From Pestalotiopsis fici W106-1 (lineage: Eukaryota; Ascomycota; Sordariomycetes; Amphisphaeriales; Sporocadaceae): a stretch of 64,000 nucleotides of DNA. The stretch spans positions 5,799,013 through 5,863,012 of the forward strand of contig NW_006917093.1 in the NCBI RefSeq assembly GCF_000516985.1. Reading direction: 5' to 3'. Both the position numbers and the translations under genes were made by a program. The notes beneath the pieces were generated by a model. It worked only from the letters and a program-made list of their open reading frames with translations. It had not been told where the DNA came from and searched no databases. Shown piece by piece: positions 12,257 to 24,080 of this stretch (positions within the stretch are counted from its first letter, which is position 1; every line of letters begins with the position of its first letter).

Positions 12257-12757
12257 CGGAATTGAATAGTGCAGTACTGCATCAAAGTATTCGGTATCCA
12301 ATGAACAGGACGGACGGCTCAGTAACCAATCTCCACTGCATCTATCATATTCAGGTACTGTACGTCAAGGTATGTACGAAGTGCTCAACTCAATCCAACA
12401 ATGGGAATCAGTGATTGTAAAATAGATGGAAAACCCGACAGAAAAAAAGAACAGTAAGGGTTTAATGAATAGAGCCGTCGGTAACCATCCCCCTTACCTA
12501 GATTAATTCCTTTTTATTGCCTACGAGGCTCCCCGTCTCCCCCGCCCAGGCATCGGGGAATCCCATCAGCTTACAGAAGGTGCCGAATTGATCATGGCTC
12601 TCAACCCTCCACTTGCCTCTCCGTCAGAAGCCGAAATCGATTCCGCCCGACATTTTAGCTTCGTTCGGAACCCCGATGTACGGAAGGTGGGACCACGATC
12701 ACCGCTCCCCCAAACCAACAATTCTCCTTAATTCTTGTTCTGGGGTTTTTGGTTTGG

Positions 12758-12779
12758 TTTTTTTTTTTTTTTTTTTTTT
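12758..12779. repeat. Poly-T tract, 22 bp
   Basis: A homopolymer T run lies about 150 bp upstream of the acetoacetyl-CoA synthetase start. Such tracts can act as nucleosome-excluding promoter elements in fungi; that role is inferred here. Confidence 0.9.
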
Positions 12780-12926
12780 GAATTCGTCGAGGTCTCATAG
12801 ATTGACTCGTGCTTCACAATTTTCATTGCAGAGTACATCCTCTTCCGGGTTTTCCCAACTCGAATTGAGGGACCAATTTATTTCTCCCTCCAGATCGTCA
12901 GCACCAAAAATAAAATAAAAAAAAGG

Positions 12927-15617
12927 ATGGGTTCCCAAATTGAGCCGCTCGAGCTATGGCGGCATCCCAACCCCGAGTCAACGCAGATGTACAAGTTTCT
13001 GCAGCATGTCAAGAAAAAGTATCGTTTGGATATTGACGACTATCCCGGGCTGTACAAGTGGTCGGTTGAGAACGTGCCTGCGTTCTGGGAGGATGTCTGG
13101 CGATTCTGCGGTATAAAGGCTTCCAAGCCGTATACGGAGGTAGGCACTTCTTCCGATATAGGACTCCCAAAGACGAATCTCAGCTGGGAACGTGGAGTTT
13201 GATCGCTTTCACCACCACAGCCTTTGCCAATTCTATCATGCCTGCGCGAGCATCAGGGTCCAAGTCGATGAGTGCGTATGACATGCAAAATAGGTCGGGA
13301 GCAGCTGTGCGTGGCCCAGCCTGAGATCAGGCTGCGATGGACAGACACTATTGATGGACATCTCAAGACTGCCTGACATGACTGTGGAAGCCAATGATTC
13401 GTGCAGATATGATGGCTATAATACGACCTTCATGAAGCCTGAGATTAATGCTACACAGATACTCCAGAATTCAACTAATCAGTTATATAGGTCTTACCAC
13501 CCAATGCACCAATGTACCCACGCCCAGATTTCTTTGCGGGGTCCTTGTTGAATTTTGCGGAAAATATGCTCCATCCCAAGGGCAGTAATGTTTCTGATGA
13601 CTCGCCTGCCACTATCACTGTGACCGAAGTTGAGGGCAAAGAGGTTACGACAACTTGGGCCCAGTTGCGGGAAGCTGTGCGCAAATGTGCCAATTCTCTG
13701 CGAGCGGCCGGGCTGAAGCCCAAGGACAGGGTGGCAGGTTTTGTATCGAACCACCACCAGGCCATTATTGCAATGTTGGCGGCCGCTTCTATCGGAGCCG
13801 TTTGGACAGGCATAAGCCCCGACAACGGTGTAAGTGCTGTACTGGATCGCCTTGCGCAAATTGAGCCAAAAGTCCTCTTTGCAGATAATGGAATGGTCTA
13901 CAACGGCAAGTCGTGGTCATCTACCGCCAAGACCCTAGAGATTGTCGACGGGCTCAACGGAAAAGGACTGGAGCTCGTGGTCGTCATCAACAACATAGCG
14001 GTCGAACTAGGACTGGACGAGATCAAGGACAAGGGATTCAAGGCTGTCGACTACGAGGGTTTCCTCGACCAAGGGACGGACGGCGGTAAGCTGGAATTCG
14101 AGCAACTCCCTCCATCGCATCCGCTCTATATCCTCTACTCGAGTGGCACAACCGGCCTTCCCAAGGCCATTGTCCATACGGCACTTGGTACGCTGATCCA
14201 GCACAAGAAAGAACTTTTCCTGCACTGTTCTGTCGACGCTAGCTCCACTATGCTTTATTATACAACCACCTCTTGGATGATGTGGTACGTGATTCTCTGA
14301 CGCATTGAAACAGTCTCAGATGAGTTGTACAGGATGTTGACAGTTGAACAGGCACTGGTCCATAGCCGCACTTTCATGTGGTGCAACTCTAGTCTTGTAC
14401 ACGGGTTCCCCCTTCAAGCCTCACGGGCACTTGTCCATCCCTAAGCTTCTTGCCAAGTACAAGGTGACGCACTTTGGGACGTCGGCAAGCTATCTCACGA
14501 CGCTCGAGTCGAATGACCTCATTCTCGAGAAGGAGGGCATTGAGCTCCCGCATCTACAGGCCGTGTACTCGACAGCATCACCGCTGCCGCCATCGACTTT
14601 TTCATACGTGTACCGGGCGTTCCCATCTAGGATTAATCTCGGCTCTATCACGGGTGGCACAGACATCATTTCGCTTTTCGGAGCGCCATGCCCGCTCCTG
14701 CCTGTTTACGCAGGCGAGATTCAGTGTGCTGGACTGGGCATGGCGATTGCCGTCGGTGATTCGGTCACAGGCGAACCCACACCCGGCGAGGACGGTGAGC
14801 TCATCTGTACGGAGCCGTTCCCGTGTCAACCATTGACCTTCTGGGGCCCCGGTGGTGACGACAAATACAAGGCGAGCTACTTTGAACGGTTTGAGGCCCG
14901 GCCTCTTAAGGGTCCAATTTGGCATCACGGCGACTTCGTCCGCATTGACCCGCGCACGGGCGGTTTGACCATGCTAGGCCGCTCTGATGGCGTACTCAAG
15001 CCGAGCGGTGTGCGTTTCGGCTCGGCCGAGATTTATAACATCTTGACCAAGTATTTCAGCGGCGAGGTAGAGGACGCCGTCTGCATCGGCCGACGCCGCG
15101 AGACGGATCGTGACGAGACTGTTTGCTTGTTCGTTGTCATGTGCGAGGGGCGGGCCTTTAGTGAGGACTTGGCCGAGAGGATTAAAACCATGGTCCGGAA
15201 GGAGCTCAGCCCGAGACACGTGCCGGCCGTTGTGGAGGAGGCCGGAGGCGGCATCCCGAGGACGAGCAACGGAAAGAAGTAAGTCGTTTCCCCTTCCCTT
15301 TTCTCTTTTTACTTGCGCTTTTCTCAATCCACGCCTTTTCTCGATCTCTGCGTCCCTCAAATAGGACCACGACAAAGACCTAGGTGTTATGAGATTCATC
15401 CCTTGTTATTTTCTTGTCCCAGACCGGAAGAAAATGGTGTGCAAGAACACATGCTGACTCTATGCACTTTCACAGGATCGAGGTTGCGGTTAAGCAGATT
15501 CTTTCGGGCATCAAGATCAAGACCAACGCCAGCGTTGCCAACCCGGAAGCCCTAGACTGGTTCCAGAACTGGGCTTCCCAGGGCACCAAGAGAAAGTTGT
15601 CTCAAGCAGCAAAGTGA
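12927..15617 (+). CDS. Acetoacetyl-CoA synthetase
   Basis: Four exons (12927-13139, 13491-14284, 14352-15278, 15476-15617) encode about 691 aa. The introns are 351, 67 and 197 bp. The first is long for this window but joins two family-conserved segments in phase with no missing residues. The enzyme activates acetoacetate with ATP and CoA in the cytosol, feeding ketone bodies and leucine-derived carbon into acetyl-CoA, sterol and fatty acid synthesis. It is an ANL-superfamily adenylate-forming enzyme. The P-loop-like motif YSSGTTGLPKA is at about 287-297, the motif around WMMWHW follows, and GVLKPSGVRFGSAEIYN is the adenylation hinge. The catalytic lysine is in PRTSNGKK (about 644), split by the last intron. 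Substrate assignment rests on overall resemblance to acetoacetyl- rather than acetyl-CoA synthetases, especially the N-terminal region with PNAPMYPRPDFF. Confidence 0.94.
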
Positions 15618-16169
15618 GCAAAGTCAGGGCGCAAAAAAAGAGTCTGTGAGGTTTGGAAAGACAGGCATCTAGCACATGGGGGCATTTGTGACTAACGAGG
15701 ATCCAAATCATAGAAAGAGATGGTAATTTTTGCGCTCAATTGGAGCAAAAAAACAGAAAGCAATCAAACTGGATAGTTGTGGAAAATATAGAATGAATTA
15801 ATCTAATCAATGTGTTGGGGGGGAATCTGTGTTTTATTCATGATGTGATTTCGTGACGTGGTAAAGCTCATGCAGTGTGCTGTCCGAGGGGCTTTTGTAG
15901 TCCCAAGATGATGGACTATCTTCTCAAGATAGAGATAACTGCACGGATCTATGTTGTGACTATGGGTTTATTCTCTTTTGGGTAGGGGACTTTCTTTCTC
16001 GTCCTATTCAAGCCCACCGTTCCACCTAGAGGATGTCCGTCCCTTCGGCAACGAGTAATATGCCCGGTGGGAATATCGTTGACTTGTCGAAAATGGGAAG
16101 GGTCCATGCGGGTGTGGTTCTTTTCGGTCTTGATTGATCCTTCTCGACTATTCAGCTAAGGGCTGACTT
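15618..16169. other. Convergent intergenic region
   Basis: This spacer lies between the stop codons of acetoacetyl-CoA synthetase (+) and the RanBP1 homologue (-). It should hold both 3' UTRs. I see nothing else in it. Confidence 0.7.
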
Positions 16170-17091
16170 TTACGAAGAGGCCTCTTTGGTCTCCTCTGCC
16201 TCCTTGGGAGCTGCGCTTTCGGCCTCGGAGGCGCCAAAGAGGGCCTCGTTGTCCTTCTGGGCCTGGAGGAAAGCATCCTTGAACTGGTTGGCGTTCTCCG
16301 AGTTGGCGAAGCGGATAGCAAGCGTGACGGCCTCGGGCTCGCCCTCGCTCACATCAGCGGCGGCGTTCCAGACCCAGGATCGGTCACTGCCGACGTTGGG
16401 AGACAGCTTCATATCGGGGACAACTAAGGAAACATGTTAGTTGGCTTTGTCGCTCTGACCCAGCGCGGCCAGTGTTGACGGGCAGGATACGTACCGTAGT
16501 GGTTGGCGCAGACCTTGAGGGTCTTGTCGCGGCGCATCACGAGTCTGGTCTTGCCGTTCTCCTTGTGCTTGAGCAAACGGACGTCACCGGTGCCGCGCTC
16601 CTTCCACTCGCTTGACTCGCGCACAAACTTGAAGAGCTTGGCACGCATCTTGAACTTTTGCTCCTCGGCTTCCTCGTTGGTCTTGACATCGACCTTCTCA
16701 GTCAACTTGACGACAGGCTCGAAGTGGACATCCTCGGACTCGGGAGCTTCGTCCTATAAAAGTGGCGGAACAAGGTTAGCATATGGACATTGTTCCGGTA
16801 TTCGAGCGACGGTGTGCACAATCACAGCGGTGTCGCGTCGAGATGTGGGAAAATTCGTACCTCGCCAGCGGCAGCGGCAGCATCACGCTGGGCCTTGGCG
16901 CTTCCAGAGTTGTCACCACGGTCCTCTTCCTCGTCCTTCTTCTCCTTCTTCGCGCCACCTCCAAACATGGAGAAGACAGAAGAAGAGGTCACGGAAGGCT
17001 TGGCCTCCTCAGTGGCGGTGGTAGCCTCAGCGGGGGCCGCCGCGGGGGTGGTCTCCTCGACCTTGGGCTCGGTGTTCTCAGTAGAGCTCAT
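16170..17091 (-). CDS. Ran-binding protein 1 homologue (Yrb1/Sbp1 type)
   Basis: Three exons on the minus strand (17091-16861, 16753-16495, 16423-16170) encode about 247 aa. Introns of 107 and 71 bp have GTACG donors and TAG acceptors. The protein binds Ran-GTP and, with RanGAP, releases Ran from exportin and karyopherin complexes after nuclear export; it works mainly in the cytoplasm. The N-terminal 75 residues are low-complexity, Ala/Glu/Lys-rich. The Ran-binding domain spans about 83-215, with the conserved core [20 protein letters not shown] and, further on, the [17 protein letters not shown] strand region. An acidic tail rich in Glu and Ala closes the protein, as in other RanBP1 proteins. 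Length is normal. No other gene of the Ran cycle is nearby. Confidence 0.94.
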
Positions 17092-18859
17092 CTTGTCTTT
17101 TGTATATGTCAGATTTGCTTAAAACAGAAGCTCTGGTGTGAAGACGCAAAGGTTAGTCAGGGAAAAAGACAATGGATAGGCAGGGAGATGAAAAGATGGG
17201 CGGGGTGTGTGGGTGCCCGAGAGAAAGAAGGAGGGGCTCTGACTCGGCGAGTAATATTGCCAAAGACAGACAAGCTATATGTCGCAAGCGCTCTGAGCTG
17301 GAGTTATTACTGACCTTTGGAGAAGGGGTGGTGGGGGGTTAAAGAGAAAAGGCTGCGATTTGAAGCTTTACGAAGAGGGAAAAGCTACTTGATACGTCGC
17401 AGGTGGCCTGGAGATTGATGTTTGGTTGTGGTAGAAATGAAAATATGCGGTCCCTGAGCGGTTGCTTTGAAGGGCGGCACGCAAACAAATGGTCCCAAGT
17501 GCCAGCCCAGAAAAAAAATGGAGGGGAAGCACACGCGCGCACTTTGGCTTGGGTTGTCTACCTAGTACCTACTAAAACTACATAGCTAACCTGATAGGTC
17601 AGTACATGATGATTTAGGCAGGCTTTTGTGTGGTAAAATTGCCCGCAATTTTTTTTTTTTCCTGCCTATTAAATTCCATGGCTCCTTGCCCCTCCTTGAC
17701 TTGACGGTCCTTTCTGCCCGTCAGCCAGGTGGGGTGAGAATAAGGTACAATCCACACCCAAGCAAGCAGAAGAGTGACTTTGGCAATCAATAGCTTGCCC
17801 CCCCCCCCCCCCCCCCCAAAGTGCCAATTTCCAGGGTTCAATCAATCATCAACTAATGTAACTAACTGCTTCCTCTACTGTACCTACATTCATTTAGTTC
17901 TTGGCATCTTCAATGTTGTGTTTCAATTTTCTTTACACCGGCAGTCTAGCCAATAAGTACACTTATTTCAACTATCAAGAGACTTTTTCAACCGACGAGA
18001 CACTTTTCATGTAGGCTCTTTTACTTGAATGCTGCACAGCCAACTGGATACCAACCAGACTTCAGGTCTATTATAGACTCTATAATAGTTCTACTTCCCC
18101 ACATGACTGGTATGTGACAGCACGAGCATACCCGAGACGGATGCCTCACGAGCTACGCTGCAAGACTGAACTAATGTTTTCCGAGATTCAATTAACTTCA
18201 CGTTGCTGATTGAGCTGGCCGCAGATTTTCGGAACAAAGCTATGGCAGTACGTCATCTACAACAATGATGCCACTTGAATGCCCGGAGTCCAAGATCAAA
18301 TCACGATGCCCCTGATATGAATTCTGCTATGGGGGCAGTTGGATTAGACTTCTGTGCTTGCTGTCATATGATGCCAAGCAGTGACATTGCATCTATACAA
18401 TCAGTCTCGGACCTCACTTCGCTTCTAGCACTGCTGATACGTATAGTGAATTGTATCATGACGACAAATGACTGTGACTTGTTGATAAAGGACTCGATTG
18501 GCTTTCCTATCTAACCGTGATATCTCGCAAACTTATACCATCTGCTACAAGACATGGCTTCCTGCTCTGGGTTGTCTATCATGCAAAGCCATTGAGCGGT
18601 CGAGGCGCGTACTTGTCCTCGCTGTCCAAGTAACTCCGAATCATCAATTAGTACCTTTATTCATGCCATTTCCCTCATGATTTGTGCATTTGGGCCTCTC
18701 GAGACCCCCATCAACTAGGACCGGGGAGGCTAAAACCATAGACCTCAGTTCGCAGCACAAGGTCAAATCCATACTACAACCTGAAACGCCTGCCCTGACC
18801 AAAACTGACCGACCGAGGTATAATTACGAGACAAAAACAAAAACAAAACCGGATCAAAT
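17092..18859. other. Intergenic, with poly-C tract
   Basis: This is the 5' flank of the RanBP1 gene and the 3' flank of the next minus-strand gene. Short frames only. It contains a C20 homopolymer (17798-17817) and a small perfect inverted repeat, CTATTATAG/CTATAATAG (18068-18088). Confidence 0.6.
17798..17817. repeat. Poly-C tract, 20 bp
   Basis: An uninterrupted run of 20 C residues, the longest G/C homopolymer in the window. Its real length may be uncertain because such runs are prone to sequencing and assembly error. Confidence 0.9.
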
Positions 18860-20770
18860 CTAGACAGCTTCCATATTGAATCTCCAGAAGCGGGGTTTTG
18901 CCTCGCGGTCGCTTTCCCGAGCCATCTGCTTGTGGAGTGCTCTGATTTCCTTCTTGGTGAGCTCTGCTCTGGCGCGGCTAGCAACAGCAGCTTCCTCCTG
19001 CTTCTTCTGATAGTATGGGCTGGCTGCAGCCAAGTATTGTTCATACTTTGCATCCTGACCACTCCAACGAAGCCATTGCAACTTGGAATTCAGTTGTGCT
19101 TGGAGGATGAGAAGCGCTGCCTCGTCTTGGAGATCCTGAGCCGTTCGCCATAATTCCTTTTGCGCCTGCTCGACGCGGCTCTCCGAAAACGAAAGTGGCG
19201 ATTTGACAAACTCGGCAAAATGACCAGGTAGGCTCAAAGCGGAGTTGGCCATGTCTTGGAACCCTTGTACAATCGAATCGGTAATGGAGGCTGATGCAGG
19301 CATCATATCGAAAGCTGGGCTACATGTCTCCTCGACCCAAGTCGTTGTGCCGTTTAGCGTGTCTGCGACTGAGTGGGCAAAGTCCTTCAGGAATTGCTTG
19401 CCAGCATCGAAAGCGTCCACAATAATGAAAGTGCCAAAGTTGACGCGAAAAGTCTCCTTGATCTTTGGCTTGCGTGTGGTGGCGATCGAGACGTCGAGTA
19501 CGCCATAAGCTTCCTCATGAGGAACCTTGATGAGGAAGCCTTCGTCAACAGTAGTGATTCTGGCAGCGTCTGACGATACATCATGCGTGCCCCGGCTGAC
19601 AGAGATCATGAGGGCTCGCTTTGCAAGCCAGGATGCCTTGATTTCCTTAGGAACCCTGAGTAAAATCTCATTGCGGCCATGAACCGAGGCAGAGCAGAGA
19701 CTGGGACTCGAATACAAATTCGACTGAGGCGAGACACTAGCAACGCTCTTGAGAGTCGAAGTTGTTTGCAAAGCATTTGGCTGAGATTTAGTGGAGGCAG
19801 TCATAGGTGTTGTCATGGCTGTGGTCGCCACAACATTTGGGATAGGTTGAGTGGCGATAGATGAGACCGAAGCTACTGGTACTGTCGTCAAGGTGCCAGT
19901 GTATGCGCTCACATTGCCCTGCATGTACTCTTTGATAATCGCGCCTGTGATGAGTAGCGGCATGAGTAGCAGAGAATACAATAGTCGCTTGCGCAGGAGG
20001 GGGTTGTTCTCCAGGTGGTCCACGGCCATGTGAGCCAAATTTCTAGCAGAGGGTATGGCCAAGAAGCCATTGCCATCGGATGGACCAGCGTGGTCGGTTC
20101 CATGGTGCTTGAAGAAACCACTGACCCTCATCTTGCGATCTCGAACCATGTCGGCGTTGTCGTGTTGCGAGAAAGAGGTTCGTCGTGAGATGTGGGCAGA
20201 GTCTGGCGTGAACAACTCGGTGGGATGCTCGAGACTTTGCTCAGCCATGGACATATCTGCTTCGTTGTCCTCCTCCTCATCAGTCTCAGCAGCACTGTCA
20301 TCAGCAGCATCGCCTGCATGCTCTATGTCCATGATATCGTCATCAGAAGAGTCCGTATCGACGTCATTAGTGTAGACATCTGTGCCAGTGTCGGTATCGG
20401 CAAGACTCTGTACATCGTCGCCGATTTCAGATGCAGGATGCTCATAAGGCGAGTCAGCCACATCGGAGTGGCCCTCCACATCGGCATCAATGATGTCGTA
20501 GCCATCAGTGATGCTGGCATCCAGCGGATGGTTGTCGGGGATATTGAAGGGGCGCATCATGTCTGGATGGCTCGAGGAAACCCAGTTTGTAAGTCGTCTG
20601 TTCCCGGCCGGACGAGGAAATCGGAGACTCGGAACTGAACTCGAGGTGGTGGCCGCCCTTATGGGCGGTCCTGGGAAATGAGTATGGTTGCCTGGCGGAG
20701 TGGTATTAGCTTGCTGCGGAAGAGTGTCGGAGATGTTGTCGGTCGGAGCAGGGTATCCAGGCTGTTCCAT
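18860..20770 (-). CDS. Fungal protein of unknown function, one TM segment
   Basis: This single-exon gene encodes 636 aa from the ATG at 20770. I cannot give a function. The first 200 residues are disordered, Pro/Ser/Thr-rich and then strongly acidic (Asp/Glu at about 96-170). A basic patch ending NPLLRKRLLY leads into one hydrophobic segment, about 263-279. A Thr/Ser/Val-rich spacer and a beta-rich globular region (about 365-450) follow. The tail is charged and probably coiled-coil (about 530-620), with many Gln, Lys and Glu. A long acidic N-terminus, one TM and a soluble C-terminus would suit a type II organelle or nuclear-envelope membrane protein, but that is inference. Coding by a long intron-free frame with sensible composition makes the gene itself fairly secure. 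Confidence 0.78.
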   Translation of the reverse strand: MEQPGYPAPTDNISDTLPQQANTTPPGNHTHFPGPPIRAATTSSSVPSLRFPRPAGNRRLTNWVSSSHPDMMRPFNIPDNHPLDASITDGYDIIDADVEGHSDVADSPYEHPASEIGDDVQSLADTDTGTDVYTNDVDTDSSDDDIMDIEHAGDAADDSAAETDEEEDNEADMSMAEQSLEHPTELFTPDSAHISRRTSFSQHDNADMVRDRKMRVSGFFKHHGTDHAGPSDGNGFLAIPSARNLAHMAVDHLENNPLLRKRLLYSLLLMPLLITGAIIKEYMQGNVSAYTGTLTTVPVASVSSIATQPIPNVVATTAMTTPMTASTKSQPNALQTTSTLKSVASVSPQSNLYSSPSLCSASVHGRNEILLRVPKEIKASWLAKRALMISVSRGTHDVSSDAARITTVDEGFLIKVPHEEAYGVLDVSIATTRKPKIKETFRVNFGTFIIVDAFDAGKQFLKDFAHSVADTLNGTTTWVEETCSPAFDMMPASASITDSIVQGFQDMANSALSLPGHFAEFVKSPLSFSESRVEQAQKELWRTAQDLQDEAALLILQAQLNSKLQWLRWSGQDAKYEQYLAAASPYYQKKQEEAAVASRARAELTKKEIRALHKQMARESDREAKPRFWRFNMEAV

Positions 20771-23700
20771 AACTCGGCGAGAGATGACCTAGGCCCGGCT
20801 CACGTCATGCCTCAGATTCACCGTGATAGCTTGGTAAATCGAGGGTGACAGAATAGCAAGAGGGAAAATGGTGGAATCGAAACTGTTCTCCCGAGTGCTC
20901 TCGATGAGTGCGGGGCAATTCTGAGAGGAAGGCGTGATACAGGTTTGGGGGGGTAGCAAGACACCTCGATTGGAGAAGGGCTGACTTTGGTGGTCCTGCA
21001 GAAAGGCGGGTAAGAAAAGAATCAAAGCCGCAGCTGCATAGTTCCGACTTACGGTATTCTCCTAGATTTCTATTTTCTTATAGAAGTAGAAGCGCTGTGC
21101 AGAGTTTCGAAGAAGGGATGCAGCAGCGCTCAGGTAAATGTAGATAGGTCCTTAGGCAGTCACGGTATGTATCAAGGAGTTGAGTGTCGCCCTGGATGCC
21201 TACAATGTGGTCAGGATGGTAAGTCGAGCTGCCTTACACTGGAAGATAGGCAAGTAAGTGTATGGATAAGCACCCTCCCTCACTTCTGGGGAGCGTTGGA
21301 GGGGCAAGTGGAGAAAGATTGACCAGCCGGCGCCCCAGGATTAGCCAAGTCACCAATTAGTGCGTCTGCACTCCGTCAATGTACCTAAATCTGGCTGTCT
21401 GGGGGATCTGCCGTCATCAAGGACACTCGAGCGCTGCCTTCACTGATAATGTTCTGCTACATAGACAGATGGTCGTGTACTCACTCCTATGGTAGCTGAA
21501 TGACTTGTTGTCCACTCGTGCTCCGGCAACAAGAATTTAAAATACCAGCTCTCTTCCCTTTGCTATGTTGTCTTGCTTCGCCGCGGCTTGTCAAGATGTG
21601 CGATGCGTGCTGGTTGTTCTGGCCCAAGGGGAGCGGGCACAGCTGGTGAGGTGGGTGATTCGACCTTGTCTTCTTTGTCCCTAGTAGATTTCGTGACATA
21701 TAGTTATTGTTCCAATGATGCGGTACGAGGCATATAGATCTTCTTGTATCTCAAGAAAGCACATCTAAAGAAGGCGTGACAAGATGAGAAACCTCGCCAA
21801 AAATAAGACCCAGAGGGCTTGCAATATTTAAAAGGTGAGAAAATTGAATAAAATTTCGGTTCTCCTCTTTAAGTGTCCTGTTTTGTCAAATTCATGGGAT
21901 CTCAAGGTTCTCAATTTTTTAAGATCTTTTTTTCCCCCTCCTCCCCCTAGAACAATTCTCATCAAACGTTGGATACCTTGCACAGGTGGCTCAGCGTCTC
22001 AGTCAAGGGACTGGACTTCACAGCTACATGCAACTATCTAGTACTTACACAAAATGTACCAGATGTTGCAGGGTGGAGAGCGTGCATGGAACTCAAAGTG
22101 GGGCGGGCTGAATTTGGGCAGTAACAACCTACCTGGACGGAATACCTACCGACTGCCACATGCACGTCTGGTCAAGTTTTGCATGAAAGATGAAATTTTT
22201 TGTGAACAAGAAGAAACCAAATTATCTGAATCCGATAAAGAGTCTAGTCGTGATTCTTGAGCAATTTGTAGGATCTCTCGGGGATTTTCAGGGTGTCACA
22301 ACTGTTCCTCGTAGCGTAGATGCAATACGTGTGCATAGTATAATCAATCATCAATGACAGCGGGTCTAGTATCAGTTATCGCAAACATTGAGGGGCAGAA
22401 GACTGATCCCTGCTAGAGCCCTTGATTAGGCGCTCACGAGTTCCTTTCGGACCATCCACCAGACAGACCAAGACCGCGGGGGCGTTTGTTACTACATTAA
22501 GGTAGAAGCACATTCGGCGAATTACATGCGACCTAGATTTGATACGATGAATGAGACATGACCGTACCCTTTGCTTGAATGTTATCGCGGCAAGAAATCG
22601 AAAGATTACTCAGGAGCTATTGTCCATCACAGCAGCAAGCAACCTTGACTCTACTGTTCCGGCGAATGCTCATATCTTCTTAAGTATCAGAATCCGGCCA
22701 GTTACCATGTCTTGTTTTATGCGGGAGTCCGCCAGAGCAGCGCCGGAGGATATCCACAAAGTTCCTCTAAAAGAAGAACTTTTGGTTTTGAGCAGACCAG
22801 TTGGCAATAGTAGTGCTACGTGGAATGTACTTAGGCCCTGGTGAGCCGCCGCAAGTTAGGGAGGGAGGGAAACCTGCCGCTATCTCGGCACGTCTCGATC
22901 TTGATTTCAGCTCACCGTTCCCATCGATGGTTGGTTTAAAAAAATAAAAAATAATACAACCCGCAATATGCGTGGACTTGAACCCAGCCATTCTTGAGAT
23001 TCTAGGTGGTCATATGCTGTGGTGCCCCTCCAAGCCGCGCTTTAATTACATACCTAAGCTTGCGTCGTGGCCGAACCACAAAAAAACTAGACAATGCCGA
23101 ATTTAATAATGGCCATAAAGGTTCGACCTCTCCTCTCCTAGATTATGTATTCGGCGGGGTGATAGTTCTTGTCAGTCTATCGCCGACCGCTACTGGCCGG
23201 GGTTCGGCAATATTAACGGGGTGATACTCGATCGGAAGTACAATGGGGACTGCGCAATGCAAGTAGTCTGAGTTTGTTTTTGAAGCTTCTGAGATCATTT
23301 ATGGGAGGAGAAAAAAAAAAGATTCGCTTTGGCAGTTCGCAACCAGCATAGCTCATGTGAGCAAATAACTGATTTGTTTTGCACAAATTTCAATCTATGT
23401 ATATATAGCTGCGAGCATGAATGCATTCTATATCTACATCCTTCCCAGTCCGGCGTTTTCGAATTACGAACACATTTGAAAATATAATATGCAGTCTTGG
23501 TCACTTGCAGGTTGGGGAGCACATGGTAGTGGAGGCATGTAACCATTGTTTTGATTCATTATTCTTATGACATCGTTGATCCGCCAAATATGATAGCATC
23601 TGTCCAGGTCTCATCATATATCCCAAAGAGACCCGATCAGGCTCACTATGCCTCCAAACGCCGAGACCCAATGAGGGACGTATAGAACGATTTCCCTTGT

Positions 23701-24080
23701 TGTTGAGTCTGACCAACCCAAACCTCTATAAGAAAAATCAAAATGCAATATAGAACATAATACAGGATACATACGTATATCTGTGAAGCGACAGATATCC
23801 GCAACCGTCAAGTGCACATTGGCCACCTATTGTTACAAATATGGGACAGTGACATGAATTGCTTGTCAACGTCTCATGGAAACTTTGCAGAAAGGACGAC
23901 CTGCACCGCGGCCACCCAAGGTCAGGAAAGAATAGACCTAGTAATCGTATAAAGGGGTATCATATGCGCGCATAACCGAACATGCTTCTTCTTGAAAAGC
24001 AGAGAGATGATTGTAGGGAGCGTAAGAGATTCTGACACGGTCGTCAAGGCTGGCGATCCAGTTGAAAACAGTCAGGTTGA
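20771..24080. other. 3.3-kb intergenic region
   Basis: The left end should be the 5' flank of the one-TM protein gene, and the right end holds the 3' UTR of the phosducin-like gene. The rest has short frames without recognisable domains. A minus-strand stretch near 22967-23034 has a weak tRNA-like T-arm sequence that does not fold. Confidence 0.55.

Larger units (their letters stand above)
8917..12926. other. 4-kb intergenic region between lcb2 and acetoacetyl-CoA synthetase
   Basis: It holds the 5' flanks of two divergently transcribed genes. Several minus-strand frames near 9000-9965 lack domains and probably belong to the pyrimidine-rich leader and promoter of lcb2. The stretch 10200-12900 has microsatellites (CAG, TG), an A-tract near 10307, and a 22-bp T-tract just before the synthetase gene. 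I see no RNA gene or coding homology. Confidence 0.55.

Noticed and set aside
22967..23034. tRNA-like sequence on the minus strand (GGGTTCAAGTCC)
   Set aside because: The T-arm does not pair, and no acceptor or anticodon stem can be drawn around it.
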